A stretch of DNA of 64,000 nt from Streptococcus pluranimalium (GTDB lineage: Bacteria > Bacillota > Bacilli > Lactobacillales > Streptococcaceae), in assembly GCF_002953735.1 (NCBI RefSeq), contig NZ_CP025536.1, forward strand, positions 626,001 to 690,000. Reading direction: 5' to 3'. The notes below the pieces were generated by a model. The model did no database searches, was not told where the DNA came from, and saw nothing but the letters and a program-made list of their open reading frames with translations. The position numbers and the translations under genes are program-made. Below are positions 35,478 through 43,820 of the stretch, one piece after another (positions within the stretch are counted from its first letter, which is position 1; each line of letters begins with the position of its first letter).

Positions 35478-37453
35478 AAATTCAAGACTTATTGAATAAA
35501 AATGTCATGATTTTGGACCTTCAAGCTAGCACTAAAGAAGCAGCTATCGATGAAATGATTAACCGTTTAGTCGAAGAAGGCGTGGTCAATGACTTTGCAA
35601 CTTTTAAAGAAGGTATCATGGCTCGTGAAGCCTTGACTTCAACAGGATTAGGTGATGGCATTGCAATGCCTCACTCAAAAAATACAGCTGTTGTTGAGCC
35701 TACAGTTCTTTTTGCCAAATCAAGTTCTGGTGTTGATTATGAAGCCCTTGATGGTCAACCAACTTATCTTTTCTTCATGATTGCAGCTCCAGAAGGGGCT
35801 AACGATACTCATCTTGCAGCACTTGCTGAGTTATCAAAATACTTGATGAAAGATGGCTTTGCAGACGAATTGCGTCAAATCAATACTCCTGATGGTGTGA
35901 TTGCAACTTTTGATGGTGCTGAAGCAGCTGATAAAAAAGCAGAACAAGAAGAAGTGCTTGTACAAAATAATGCAACAAACCCATCATCAAGTGATCAAGA
36001 CTTTATCGTTGCGGTCACAGCATGTACAACTGGTATTGCTCATACTTACATGGCTGAAGAAGCTCTCAAGAAACAAGCAGCTGAAATGGGTGTTGCTATT
36101 AAAGTTGAAACCAATGGTGCTTCAGGTGTTGGTAACAAATTGACAGCAGCGGATATTGAAAAAGCAAAAGGTGTCATTGTTGCTGCTGATAAAGCAGTTG
36201 AAATGCCTCGTTTTAACGGTAAACCCTTGATTTCACGTCCAGTGGCTGAAGGTATTAAAAAACCTCAAGAACTTATTCAAACCATTCTTGATGGTAAAGC
36301 TGATACTTATGTTGCTAAAGAAGGCGCACAAGCAACAACTTCAGAAGAAAAAACAAGTCTTGGGGGTGCTTTCTATAAACACCTCATGGGTGGGGTTTCT
36401 CAAATGTTGCCATTCGTTATCGGTGGTGGTATCATGATTGCGCTTGCCTTCCTTTTAGATAATCTGCTAGGTGTTCCTAAAGATCAGTTGTCAAATCTTG
36501 GGTCTTATAACGAGATTGCAGCACTCTTCAAATCCATTGGTGGTGCAGCCTTTGGTTTCATGCTTCCAGTTCTTTCAGGGTATATTGCTTACTCTATCGC
36601 TGAAAAACCAGGTCTTGTTGCAGGTTTTGTAGCTGGGGCTATTGCAAATAGTGGTCTTGCTTTCGGTAAAGTTGCTTATGCAGCAGGTGGTGAAGCAACA
36701 CTTGGTCTTGCAGGTGTCTCTTCTGGTTTCCTTGGAGCTCTTGTTGGTGGTTTCCTAGCAGGTGGTGTTATCCTTGTTCTCCGTAAAGTGCTTGCTGGTA
36801 TGCCTCGTTCACTTGATGGTGTTCGTTCAATCCTTCTCTTCCCACTTCTTGGAGTAGCCTTAACAGGATTCTTGATGTTATTGGTCAATATCCCAATGGC
36901 TGCGATCAATACTGCACTTAATACTTTCCTTGAAAACCTTTCAGGTAGTTCAGCTATCCTTATGGGTCTCCTTGTAGGTGGTATGATGGCAGTTGATATG
37001 GGTGGACCTGTTAACAAAGCTGCCTATGTCTTCGGTACAGGAACGCTTGCTGCAACTGTTGCCAACGGCGGTTCGGTTGTTATGGCTGCTGTTATGGCGG
37101 GTGGTATGGTACCTCCTCTTGCAGTCTTTGTGGCAACACTACTTTTCAAAGATAAATTCACAGAAGAAGAGCGTAACTCTGGTTTGACAAATATCGTTAT
37201 GGGACTATCATTCATCACTGAAGGAGCGATTCCATTTGGTGCTGCTGATCCAGCACGTGCGATCCCTAGCTTTATCGCAGGTTCAGCGCTTACTGGTGCT
37301 CTTGTTGGTCTAGCAGGTATCAAATTGATGGCACCACACGGTGGTATCTTTGTTATCGCTTTGACAAGTAACCCATTCCTTTACCTCCTCTTTGTAGCGA
37401 TTGGTGCGGTGGTTTCAGGTGTTCTCTTTGGACTACTACGTAAATCTAAATAA
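35474..37453 (+). CDS. fruA: Fructose PTS transporter FruA, EIIABC
   Basis: 659 residues. EIIA (about 1-150) with the phosphorylated His in GIAMPHSKN (about 62-70); EIIB (about 175-275) with Cys in VTACTTGIAHTYMAEEAL (about 179-196); EIIC (about 300-655), eight to ten membrane segments with GGGIMIALAFLL and AMAAVDMGGPVNKAA-like motifs. Imports and phosphorylates fructose to fructose-1-phosphate. Ends in a strong terminator. A shorter paralogue follows. Confidence 0.95.
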   Translation: MKIQDLLNKNVMILDLQASTKEAAIDEMINRLVEEGVVNDFATFKEGIMAREALTSTGLGDGIAMPHSKNTAVVEPTVLFAKSSSGVDYEALDGQPTYLFFMIAAPEGANDTHLAALAELSKYLMKDGFADELRQINTPDGVIATFDGAEAADKKAEQEEVLVQNNATNPSSSDQDFIVAVTACTTGIAHTYMAEEALKKQAAEMGVAIKVETNGASGVGNKLTAADIEKAKGVIVAADKAVEMPRFNGKPLISRPVAEGIKKPQELIQTILDGKADTYVAKEGAQATTSEEKTSLGGAFYKHLMGGVSQMLPFVIGGGIMIALAFLLDNLLGVPKDQLSNLGSYNEIAALFKSIGGAAFGFMLPVLSGYIAYSIAEKPGLVAGFVAGAIANSGLAFGKVAYAAGGEATLGLAGVSSGFLGALVGGFLAGGVILVLRKVLAGMPRSLDGVRSILLFPLLGVALTGFLMLLVNIPMAAINTALNTFLENLSGSSAILMGLLVGGMMAVDMGGPVNKAAYVFGTGTLAATVANGGSVVMAAVMAGGMVPPLAVFVATLLFKDKFTEEERNSGLTNIVMGLSFITEGAIPFGAADPARAIPSFIAGSALTGALVGLAGIKLMAPHGGIFVIALTSNPFLYLLFVAIGAVVSGVLFGLLRKSK

Positions 37454-37479
37454 TTCTACTATTAGGAATAATCACATTT

Positions 37480-37507
37480 AGCGTTGACCAAGTGGTCAGC
37501 GCTTTTT
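37480..37507 (+). terminator. Terminator of the fru operon
   Basis: AGCGTTGACC (37480-37489), loop AAGT, GGTCAGCGCT (37494-37503), one T-G pair, then TTTT. Confidence 0.85.
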
Positions 37508-37648
37508 ATCTAGAAAAAAGACACAAAATGAACACACTTGTCAGACCAGTTTTCCTGTAAAACGTGTTATGATAAAAGAAAATAAGGGTTTCGGATGTCC
37601 TAATCCTAGAAAAATAGACTAACTAAAACATTCCAAGGAGGAAGCAGA

Positions 37649-38506
37649 GTGTCCATTAAAGAATTGTTACGTAAAGACTTGATGATAATGTCTTTAAAAG
37701 CTATTTCAAAAGATGTAGCTCTTGATGAGATGATTGCTAAGTTAGCAGCTCATGATATCATTCATGATAGTGATTTATTAAAGAAAAGTATCATGGTTCG
37801 TGAGGAGCAAGGTGTGACAGCACTTGGTCATGGGATTGCCATGCCTCATAGTAAGCACATTGTTGTTGATAAGCCAGCTATTTTGTTTGCACGGTCATCG
37901 CAGGGGATTCCCTACCAAGCAGCAGATGGCCAACCGGTTGATCTTTTCTTTATGGTAGTGGCTCCTAGTGATGCAGAGGGTGTTCAATTAGAAGCCATTG
38001 CTGATTTATCAAAGTATTTGGCTAAAGAAGGATTCGCGGATCGTTTGCGTCAGGCAAACACGGAAGATGATATTTTAGCACTTTTTGATTGTCTGCCAAG
38101 TAAGGAAGATAGTGGTGAACAAGTTAGTCATGCTGGAGATTTCATTGTTGCTGTGACAGCATGTGCAACGGGATTGATTCATACCTACATGGCAGAAGAA
38201 GCTTTGAAAAAAGCAGCTACTAAGAAAGGGATGAGCATCAAAGTTGAAACAAATGGTGCTAGTGGGGTTAAGAATGCTCTGGCAGAAGATGATATTTTAC
38301 GGGCTAAAGGTATTATTATTGCTTCTGATAAGGAGATTGATGTTGAGCGTTTTGCTGGTAAAAAATTGGTTAAACGTCCGGTTGCTGATGGGATTAAGCA
38401 TGCTGCCGAGCTCATTGAAGCCTTGTATACTGATGAAACAGCAACTAAAGACTCTGCAGATCTTTCTCTAAAAGGGAAATTGAAACGAACCTTTTTTGGA
38501 GAATAA
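37649..38506 (+). CDS. PTS fructose-type EIIAB-only paralogue of FruA
   Basis: 285 residues with EIIA (active His in GIAMPHSKH, about 62-70) and EIIB (active Cys in VTACATGLIHTYMAEEAL, about 171-188), clearly duplicated from FruA. It stops just where EIIC should begin: FruA reads SLGGAFYKHLMGG, this protein SLKGKLKRTFFGE and a stop. Both phospho-acceptor residues are kept, so it is not obviously dead. GTG start after AAGGAGG. Could be a phosphorelay partner for an EIIC elsewhere, a regulator, or a truncated gene on its way out. Confidence 0.82.
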   Translation: MSIKELLRKDLMIMSLKAISKDVALDEMIAKLAAHDIIHDSDLLKKSIMVREEQGVTALGHGIAMPHSKHIVVDKPAILFARSSQGIPYQAADGQPVDLFFMVVAPSDAEGVQLEAIADLSKYLAKEGFADRLRQANTEDDILALFDCLPSKEDSGEQVSHAGDFIVAVTACATGLIHTYMAEEALKKAATKKGMSIKVETNGASGVKNALAEDDILRAKGIIIASDKEIDVERFAGKKLVKRPVADGIKHAAELIEALYTDETATKDSADLSLKGKLKRTFFGE

Positions 38507-38518
38507 TAGTTGTGATAG

Positions 38519-38546
38519 CCAGACAAGGATGACTTGTCTGGTTTTT
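38519..38546 (+). terminator. Terminator after the EIIAB gene
   Basis: CCAGACAAG (38519-38527), loop GATGA, CTTGTCTGG (38533-38541), TTTTT. Confidence 0.88.
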
Positions 38547-38568
38547 AGTTTGCCTTCTTCTTAACTTA

Positions 38569-38577
38569 TGCTAAAAT
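38569..38577 (+). promoter_or_regulatory. Extended -10 promoter of the glucosaminidase gene
   Basis: TGCTAAAAT (38569-38577); poor -35 (TTTGCC). 34 nt before the GTG start. Confidence 0.5.
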
Positions 38578-38611
38578 CTAAACTAATGAAGACATTTAGA
38601 TAGGGGTAAAA

Positions 38612-39199
38612 GTGGTAAGACGTAATAGAAGAAGGCACTACTCAATGAAAACCGTTCTGTTAGTCAGTGCCATGGCTTTTGCCATCGCTATTTTTATGAA
38701 AGAGTTAGTACCGGAAAGAGTAAAGCCAGTGACAGAGTTGTCAATCACCGAACAGTTTATTGAGGAGATTGGACCCAGAGCTCAAGTCATTGCTAGAGAG
38801 AATGACTTGTATGCGTCTGTTATGATTGCTCAGGCCATTTTGGAATCTGATAGTGGGCAGTCAGGGCTCAGTCAATCACCACACTTTAACTTTTTTGGGA
38901 TAAAAGGAAACTATCAGGGGCAATCAGTTTCTTTAGAAACTTGGGAAGACGACGGTCAGGGAAATCCTTATACCATAACTGCCGATTTTAGGTCTTATGG
39001 TAATTTGGAGAATGGCTTGGAGGACTATGCTCAATTTTTAGATAGAGACTTGTATTGGGCTGTGCACAGGAGCAATACTTTGTCTTATACTGATGCCACT
39101 AAAGCATTGACAGGGACCTATGCGACAGATACATCGTATGGCTCCAAACTTAATAACCTTATTCAAACCTATCAATTAACAAGGTATGATGTCATATAG
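38612..39199 (+). CDS. Endo-beta-N-acetylglucosaminidase (GH73), cell-wall hydrolase
   Basis: 195 residues. Short basic N-terminus and one membrane helix (about 12-30) as signal anchor, then a single GH73 (LytG/FlgJ-type) domain. The catalytic Glu is in AQAILESDSGQSGLS (about 72-86); HFNFFGIKGNY and FRSYGNLENGLEDYAQFL follow. Cleaves GlcNAc-MurNAc bonds of peptidoglycan; no cell-wall-binding repeats, so it would act close to the membrane. A muramidase gene after fruA is seen in other pyogenic streptococci. GTG start; a second in-frame ATG lies 11 codons on. Confidence 0.88.
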   Translation: MVRRNRRRHYSMKTVLLVSAMAFAIAIFMKELVPERVKPVTELSITEQFIEEIGPRAQVIARENDLYASVMIAQAILESDSGQSGLSQSPHFNFFGIKGNYQGQSVSLETWEDDGQGNPYTITADFRSYGNLENGLEDYAQFLDRDLYWAVHRSNTLSYTDATKALTGTYATDTSYGSKLNNLIQTYQLTRYDVI

Positions 39200-39867
39200 A
39201 GAAGGCATTAGCTTAGTTGAGTTTTTTAACCATTTAATGCTGTCAATGTTAGGGATTAAGGCTGGGACAAAAGTCCTTACCTTTTTTAATGATAGTCAAA
39301 TGAATTAATACTCGAAGCAAATCAACATCTGACTAGGAAAGGAGTCACAGATGGAATTTACGTTCATCAAGGGAAACTGGACAATGTTAGATTTTGATTG
39401 TCGATGAGTATAACTTTCAAACAAAGAACTGTAATGCAGATAGTTTTAACGTTTAATGAACTGTTTGAGGTTTGAAGCTAGAAATCAGATAGTGAAGAGT
39501 ATCAAAGTCAATCCAAAAGACTATGTTCAGTCAACTAAGCGAGGTGTAGTGGTTGAGTGATTCTAGTCATATAATCCTTGGATGTGGAAAATCGTGAGTT
39601 GAAACGTCGCTCTACTCTGTAAAGCGCTGATGTCATCAGCTCCTACAGTTCTAACGAGTGAGGAAAGCTGTCCTTTTCAACCTCAAACAATCGCTCTGCT
39701 GACTGTTTGAGGTGTGTGAGGGTGTGAAGGAAGCGGTCTGGGAAGTGTTTTTTTCAGCCCGAACCTAGGAATAAACGCGCGAATGGAAATTTAACTCTTC
39801 GAATTACCTATTTTTGCTCCATTCTCATTCCTAGTTTATTAAGCTACTTTTTGTTATAATATTATGC
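39200..39867. other. Gene-poor region of streptococcal intergenic repeats
   Basis: It begins with the widespread GGCTGGGACAAAAGTCC hairpin (about 39264-39280, GGAC/GTCC) and T tail. Further on, CCTCAAACA (39681-39689) pairs with TGTTTGAGG (39704-39712), and the right half recurs at 39463-39471 (CTGTTTGAGG). This resembles the AACCTCAAA...TGTTTTGAGGTTG intergenic repeats of streptococci. One 18-codon reading frame with a good ribosome binding site (39351-39407) is present. No conserved gene is recognisable. Confidence 0.5.
39852..39860 (+). promoter_or_regulatory. Extended -10 promoter immediately at a start codon
   Basis: TGTTATAAT (39852-39860). The ATG of the next gene begins at 39868, just 8 nt after the -10, where transcription should start. 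Confidence 0.65.
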
Positions 39868-40389
39868 ATGAAAACATTGAAAGAAGTTTATGGCGACCAT
39901 GCTGAAATGCCTTTTGTTTTGCCAAAATATGAGGCAGAATTATTGCGAAAGCCAATCGCAAAACGTCAGATGGAAAGAACGGCGGAAGGTCTACTTCCAG
40001 GACATATTATTTTACTCTGGCGGATTCAATTTGGTACTTATACGACCAAAAGTCCACACCACAAGTATTTTTACACGACTTATGGTATTGATGCTCAAAA
40101 AGAGTTAGAAGAGTTAATAGCTAGGAGCTATGTCTCTATCAACTCAGCTTTTGATTCCATCAATCTTGTGACGGCACCTGATGTGAAGGATTTTTTGAAA
40201 GCCAAAGAAGTCAAGGGATTAAGTAAGATGAAGCGGTCTGATTTGGATACGGCTCTGAAGCAATATTTTACCGAGGAAGAATTGGCAACTTTATTTGATG
40301 AGCGCTCTTATGCTTTGACTCAAGCTGGTGAGGATTTGTTGGCTAAATACCCTGAGATTGTAGCCAAACACCCACAGAAGAAGTATTAG
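39868..40389 (+). CDS. Conserved hypothetical protein with SAP-like domain
   Basis: 173 residues, soluble and basic. The N-terminal half (LPGHIILLWRIQFGTYTTK, KYFYTTYGIDAQKELEELI) is a conserved streptococcal block without known function. Residues about 105-140 (VKDFLKAKEVKGLSKMKRSD and the following LDTALKQYFTEEEL) look like a SAP helix-extended-loop-helix, a nucleic-acid-binding fold. There is no ribosome binding site before the ATG and the -10 element ends 7 nt upstream, so the message is probably leaderless. Confidence 0.75.
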   Translation: MKTLKEVYGDHAEMPFVLPKYEAELLRKPIAKRQMERTAEGLLPGHIILLWRIQFGTYTTKSPHHKYFYTTYGIDAQKELEELIARSYVSINSAFDSINLVTAPDVKDFLKAKEVKGLSKMKRSDLDTALKQYFTEEELATLFDERSYALTQAGEDLLAKYPEIVAKHPQKKY

Positions 40390-40414
40390 TAAACTTTTAT
40401 TTTGTTAGAGCATA

Positions 40415-40423
40415 TGCTATAAT
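40415..40423 (+). promoter_or_regulatory. Extended -10 promoter of the DUF1149-degV pair
   Basis: TGCTATAAT (40415-40423), 29 nt before the ATG at 40453; the -35 region is AT-rich without consensus. Confidence 0.6.
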
Positions 40424-40452
40424 AGTGCTAACTGTATCTAGAGGAGAAAACT

Positions 40453-40833
40453 ATGGAAGTCATACGCGAAAAAGAATTTGTCAATCAATACCATTACAAT
40501 GCTCGTAATTTGGAATGGGAAAAGGAAAACGGAACACCAAAAACGAATTTTGAAGTGACTTTCCAATTGATCGAGAAAAATATTGAAAAGAACGAGACAA
40601 CTATTGTAGCTGTTTTGCAGTTCACAATTGTTCGAGATGAATTTGTGATTTCTGGTGTAATCTCTCAGATGGATCATATCAAAAATCGTATTGTCAATGA
40701 GCCTAAAGAATTTTCTCAGGAAGAAGTAGAGTCTCTGGCAGCTCCTCTTCTGGAAATGGTTAGACGTATGACTTATGAAGTTACTGAAATTGCTTTGGAT
40801 CGTCCAGGCATAAAATTGGAGTTTAATAGTTAA
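40453..40833 (+). CDS. DUF1149 family protein
   Basis: 126 residues, acidic, soluble. The sequence (MEVIREKEFVNQYHYNARN, then alternating strands and a final helix pair) fits DUF1149, a SecB-like fold found in lactic acid bacteria. A SecB-like chaperone role is suggested for the fold but not shown. ATG after AGAGGAG. Its stop overlaps the degV start by one base (TAATG). Confidence 0.82.
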   Translation: MEVIREKEFVNQYHYNARNLEWEKENGTPKTNFEVTFQLIEKNIEKNETTIVAVLQFTIVRDEFVISGVISQMDHIKNRIVNEPKEFSQEEVESLAAPLLEMVRRMTYEVTEIALDRPGIKLEFNS

Positions 40834-41690
40834 TGAAATTAGCAGTAGTAACAGATAGTTCATCTGCCCTTCCCCTGTCGGTTAAGGGACATGCTAATCT
40901 GTTTTGTTTAGATATTCCTGTCACTATTGATGGTCAAGCTTATGTGGAAGATAAGAATTTGACCATGCCAGAGTTTTATGACAAAATGGCTGCCAATGAA
41001 GAATTGCCGAAGACGAGTCAACCCAGCTTAGCAGAGTTTGATGAGTTATTGATGACTTTGCAGTCTGAAAGTTACACTCATGTGATTGGTCTCTTTTTAT
41101 CAAGTGGTATTTCTGGCTTCTGGGCTAATAGCCAGTTTTTAAAAGAGGAACACAATAATCTTGTTTTGGCGATTCCTGATACAAAAATCACCTCTGCTCC
41201 ACTGGGGCATATGGTAGAAACTGTTTTGACATTAGCGCAAGAAGGTTGTGAGTTTGACTTTATTATAGAGAAGCTGAATAAACAGATTGAAGGCACAACT
41301 GCTTTTATCCTTGTTGATGATTTAAACCATTTGGTCAAGGGTGGACGTTTGTCTAATGGTTCAGCTTTACTTGGTAATCTCCTGTCCATTAAGCCGATTC
41401 TTTATTTTAATGATGAGGGCGTTATTGAAGTTTTTGAGAAAGTCAGGACTGAAAAAAAAGCAATCAAACGTTTGGTTGAGATTCTTCGAGAGATGACATC
41501 TCAGGGTGATTTTAATGTCACTATTATCCACTCCAATGTTGAGGATAAGGCGAAAGACTTGTATCAACAATTAAAAGAATCTGGTTTTGATCAGGATTTG
41601 TCTATTGTTTCTTTTGGCAGTGTGATTGCAACACATCTTGGTGAAGGTGCCATTGCTTTTGGGATAACACCTAAATTTTCGAAGAATTAA
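40833..41690 (+). CDS. DegV family fatty-acid-binding protein
   Basis: 285 residues. N-terminal EDD domain with AVVTDSSSALP (about 4-14), the TSQPS motif (about 60-64), lipid pocket SSGISGFW and the second-domain LVKGGRLSNGSALLGNLLSIKPIL (by parts, about 166-190). Family members (FakB-type) bind a fatty acid and hand it to the kinase FakA for incorporation into phospholipid. No fakA in this window. Confidence 0.9.
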   Translation: MKLAVVTDSSSALPLSVKGHANLFCLDIPVTIDGQAYVEDKNLTMPEFYDKMAANEELPKTSQPSLAEFDELLMTLQSESYTHVIGLFLSSGISGFWANSQFLKEEHNNLVLAIPDTKITSAPLGHMVETVLTLAQEGCEFDFIIEKLNKQIEGTTAFILVDDLNHLVKGGRLSNGSALLGNLLSIKPILYFNDEGVIEVFEKVRTEKKAIKRLVEILREMTSQGDFNVTIIHSNVEDKAKDLYQQLKESGFDQDLSIVSFGSVIATHLGEGAIAFGITPKFSKN

Positions 41691-41803
41691 ATTAGCATTC
41701 TCGTAGAGAGTAAACGAATGAACCGTTTGGGGAAGTTGGGTTTTTCTGATATATCAGAAAAAGCTCACTCCCTTTTTCAAAAGATAGAAATAGGAGAGAA
41801 GAT

Positions 41804-42571
41804 ATGGCTATTAAAGTGATTGTCGCAGGCTTTAAAGGACGTATGGGGTCTACTGCAGTTGATATGGTTAAATCGGATGAAGCACTTGAACTAGCAGCTT
41901 TATTGGACCCATTTGCTGAGGAAAAAGATCTTGACGGTGTTCCTGTTTTTAATGATAAGGAAGATCTTATTGGCTTTGATGCCGATGTTTGGGTTGATTT
42001 TACCATGCCAAAAGTTGCTTATGAAAACACTCGTTTTGCCATAGAAAACAGTTTTGCGCCAGTAGTAGGGACAACAGGTTTTACGGAAGAACAAATTGCT
42101 GATTTGATTGCTTTATCTTCTGAGAAATCACTGGGTGGCCTGATTGCACCAAACTTCGCTATCGGAGCTATTCTCCTCATGGAATTTGCTGCCAAAGCTT
42201 CTCAATACTTCCCTGATCTTGAAATCATTGAATTGCATCATGATAAGAAAAAAGATGCTCCTTCAGGTACAGCCATTAAAACAGCAGAATTAATTGCGCA
42301 AAGTCGTCAGTCAAAAGTACAAGGGGCGTCAGATGAGGAAGAGTTGATGGCTGGTGCTCGTGGTGCTGAGTACGATGGTTTCCGTATCCACAGCGTCCGT
42401 TTACCTGGTCTCGTAGCTCATCAAGAAGTTATCTTTGGAGCACAGGGGGAAGGCTTGACCTTGCGTCATGACTCTTATGACCGTTCTTCTTTCATGAGTG
42501 GTGTCAATTTAGGGATTAAAGAAGTGGTCAAACGTGACACATTAGTTTATGGATTGGAAAAGTTACTCTAA
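41804..42571 (+). CDS. dapB: 4-hydroxy-tetrahydrodipicolinate reductase
   Basis: NAD(P)H-dependent step of the lysine pathway. Nucleotide-binding [10 protein letters not shown] (about 6-15), DFTMP (about 66-70), and the catalytic [15 protein letters not shown] (about 145-159) with the active His and Lys. 255 residues. ATG follows AGGAGAG. It shares one base with cca. No other dap genes are visible nearby; dapB-cca adjacency is common in streptococci. Confidence 0.96.
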   Translation: MAIKVIVAGFKGRMGSTAVDMVKSDEALELAALLDPFAEEKDLDGVPVFNDKEDLIGFDADVWVDFTMPKVAYENTRFAIENSFAPVVGTTGFTEEQIADLIALSSEKSLGGLIAPNFAIGAILLMEFAAKASQYFPDLEIIELHHDKKKDAPSGTAIKTAELIAQSRQSKVQGASDEEELMAGARGAEYDGFRIHSVRLPGLVAHQEVIFGAQGEGLTLRHDSYDRSSFMSGVNLGIKEVVKRDTLVYGLEKLL

Positions 42572-43773
42572 TGAAGTTAAAAGAGTTACCAATTGAGTTT
42601 GAAGAGGCTCTCCCTCTGCTTGAAAAGATAAAAGACGCTGGTTTTGAAGCTTATTTTGTCGGTGGATCCGTCCGTGATGTTTTATTAGGACGTCCCATCC
42701 ACGATGTTGATATTGCGACGTCATCTTATCCGGAAGAAACAAAAGCGATTTTTGAGAGAACGGTTGATGTTGGTATTGAACACGGCACAGTATTAGTTTT
42801 GGAGAATGGTCACGAATATGAGATGACTACTTTCAGAACGGAAGATGTTTATGTGGATTATCGTAGACCATCCAGCGTTTCCTTTGTTCGTTCACTAAAA
42901 GAAGATTTAAAGCGACGTGATTTTACGGTGAATGCCTTCGCTTTAAATGAAGACCGCGAGGTCATTGATTTATTCGATGGCTTAAAGGACTTAGAAAACC
43001 GTCTTTTGCGTGCGGTAGGAAAGGCTCAGGAACGCTTTAACGAAGATGCTTTGAGGATCATGCGAGGGATTCGTTTTTCAGCTAGCCTTGATTTTGACAT
43101 TGAAAAGGAAACTCTCCTTTCTATGTCAGCCTGTGCGCCATTGTTGGAAAAAATATCCGTTGAACGCAGCTTTATTGAATTTGATAAATTGTTAATGGCA
43201 CCTCATTGGTCAAAAGGACTATCTGCTTTAATAGCAACTGGTGCTTATGATTATCTACCTGAGTTACAGGGAACGGCATCCAAGTGGCAGGAATTTCAAG
43301 AAGTGATTGAAAAAGATTATCATTTTCTGAGTTCTGAACAAGCTTGGGCAGCTATGATGATTGTTCTGGAGATTAAGCAACCACAGGCATTTTTAAAAAA
43401 ATGGAAAACGTCTGTTCAGTTTCAAAAAAAGGTGAGTCAGATGGTTGATGTTTTCAAGGCTCGCCAGTCTTCAGAGTTAACGAGTTGGCAGGTCTATCAG
43501 TATGGTAAGACCTTAATCCATGAAGTGGAAGATTTGCGGTCTGCCTTTGGTATGATGGCAAACGTTGAACGCTTAGTGACACTAGATCGGGAGCTCCTTA
43601 TTCATGACAAGCATGAGATTGTTGTCAATGGAGGTATCCTGATTTCAGAATTAGGGATGAAACCAGGTCCAGATTTGGGAAGAATTCTTAATCAAGTTGA
43701 AGAGGCTATTGTTAATGGACACTTGGCTAATGACAAGTTAGCAATCTTTGACTTTATCAAAAATATGACATAA
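42571..43773 (+). CDS. cca: CCA-adding tRNA nucleotidyltransferase
   Basis: Adds or repairs the 3' CCA of tRNAs; essential here, since the two tRNA genes in the window do not encode CCA. Class II catalytic core [20 protein letters not shown] (about 31-50, DxD present), template segment [18 protein letters not shown] (about 108-125) with the base-selecting EDxxR region, and [14 protein letters not shown]. 400 residues, usual for Firmicutes. A hairpin follows the stop. Confidence 0.96.
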   Translation: MKLKELPIEFEEALPLLEKIKDAGFEAYFVGGSVRDVLLGRPIHDVDIATSSYPEETKAIFERTVDVGIEHGTVLVLENGHEYEMTTFRTEDVYVDYRRPSSVSFVRSLKEDLKRRDFTVNAFALNEDREVIDLFDGLKDLENRLLRAVGKAQERFNEDALRIMRGIRFSASLDFDIEKETLLSMSACAPLLEKISVERSFIEFDKLLMAPHWSKGLSALIATGAYDYLPELQGTASKWQEFQEVIEKDYHFLSSEQAWAAMMIVLEIKQPQAFLKKWKTSVQFQKKVSQMVDVFKARQSSELTSWQVYQYGKTLIHEVEDLRSAFGMMANVERLVTLDRELLIHDKHEIVVNGGILISELGMKPGPDLGRILNQVEEAIVNGHLANDKLAIFDFIKNMT

Positions 43774-43775
43774 CT

Positions 43776-43799
43776 AAAGGGAGGCTTTGCCTCCTTTTG
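43776..43799 (+). terminator. Hairpin after cca
   Basis: AAAGGGAGGC (43776-43785), loop TTT, GCCTCCTTTT (43789-43798) with one bulged G. Short T tail; it lies only 23 nt before the next start, so partial read-through is likely. Confidence 0.6.
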
Positions 43800-43820
43800 G
43801 TGCCTAGAAAAGGGTATAAA

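Noticed and set aside
40438..40863. 141-codon open frame on the minus strand
   Set aside because: Completely antisense to the DUF1149 gene, which has its own promoter and ribosome binding site and a recognised family.
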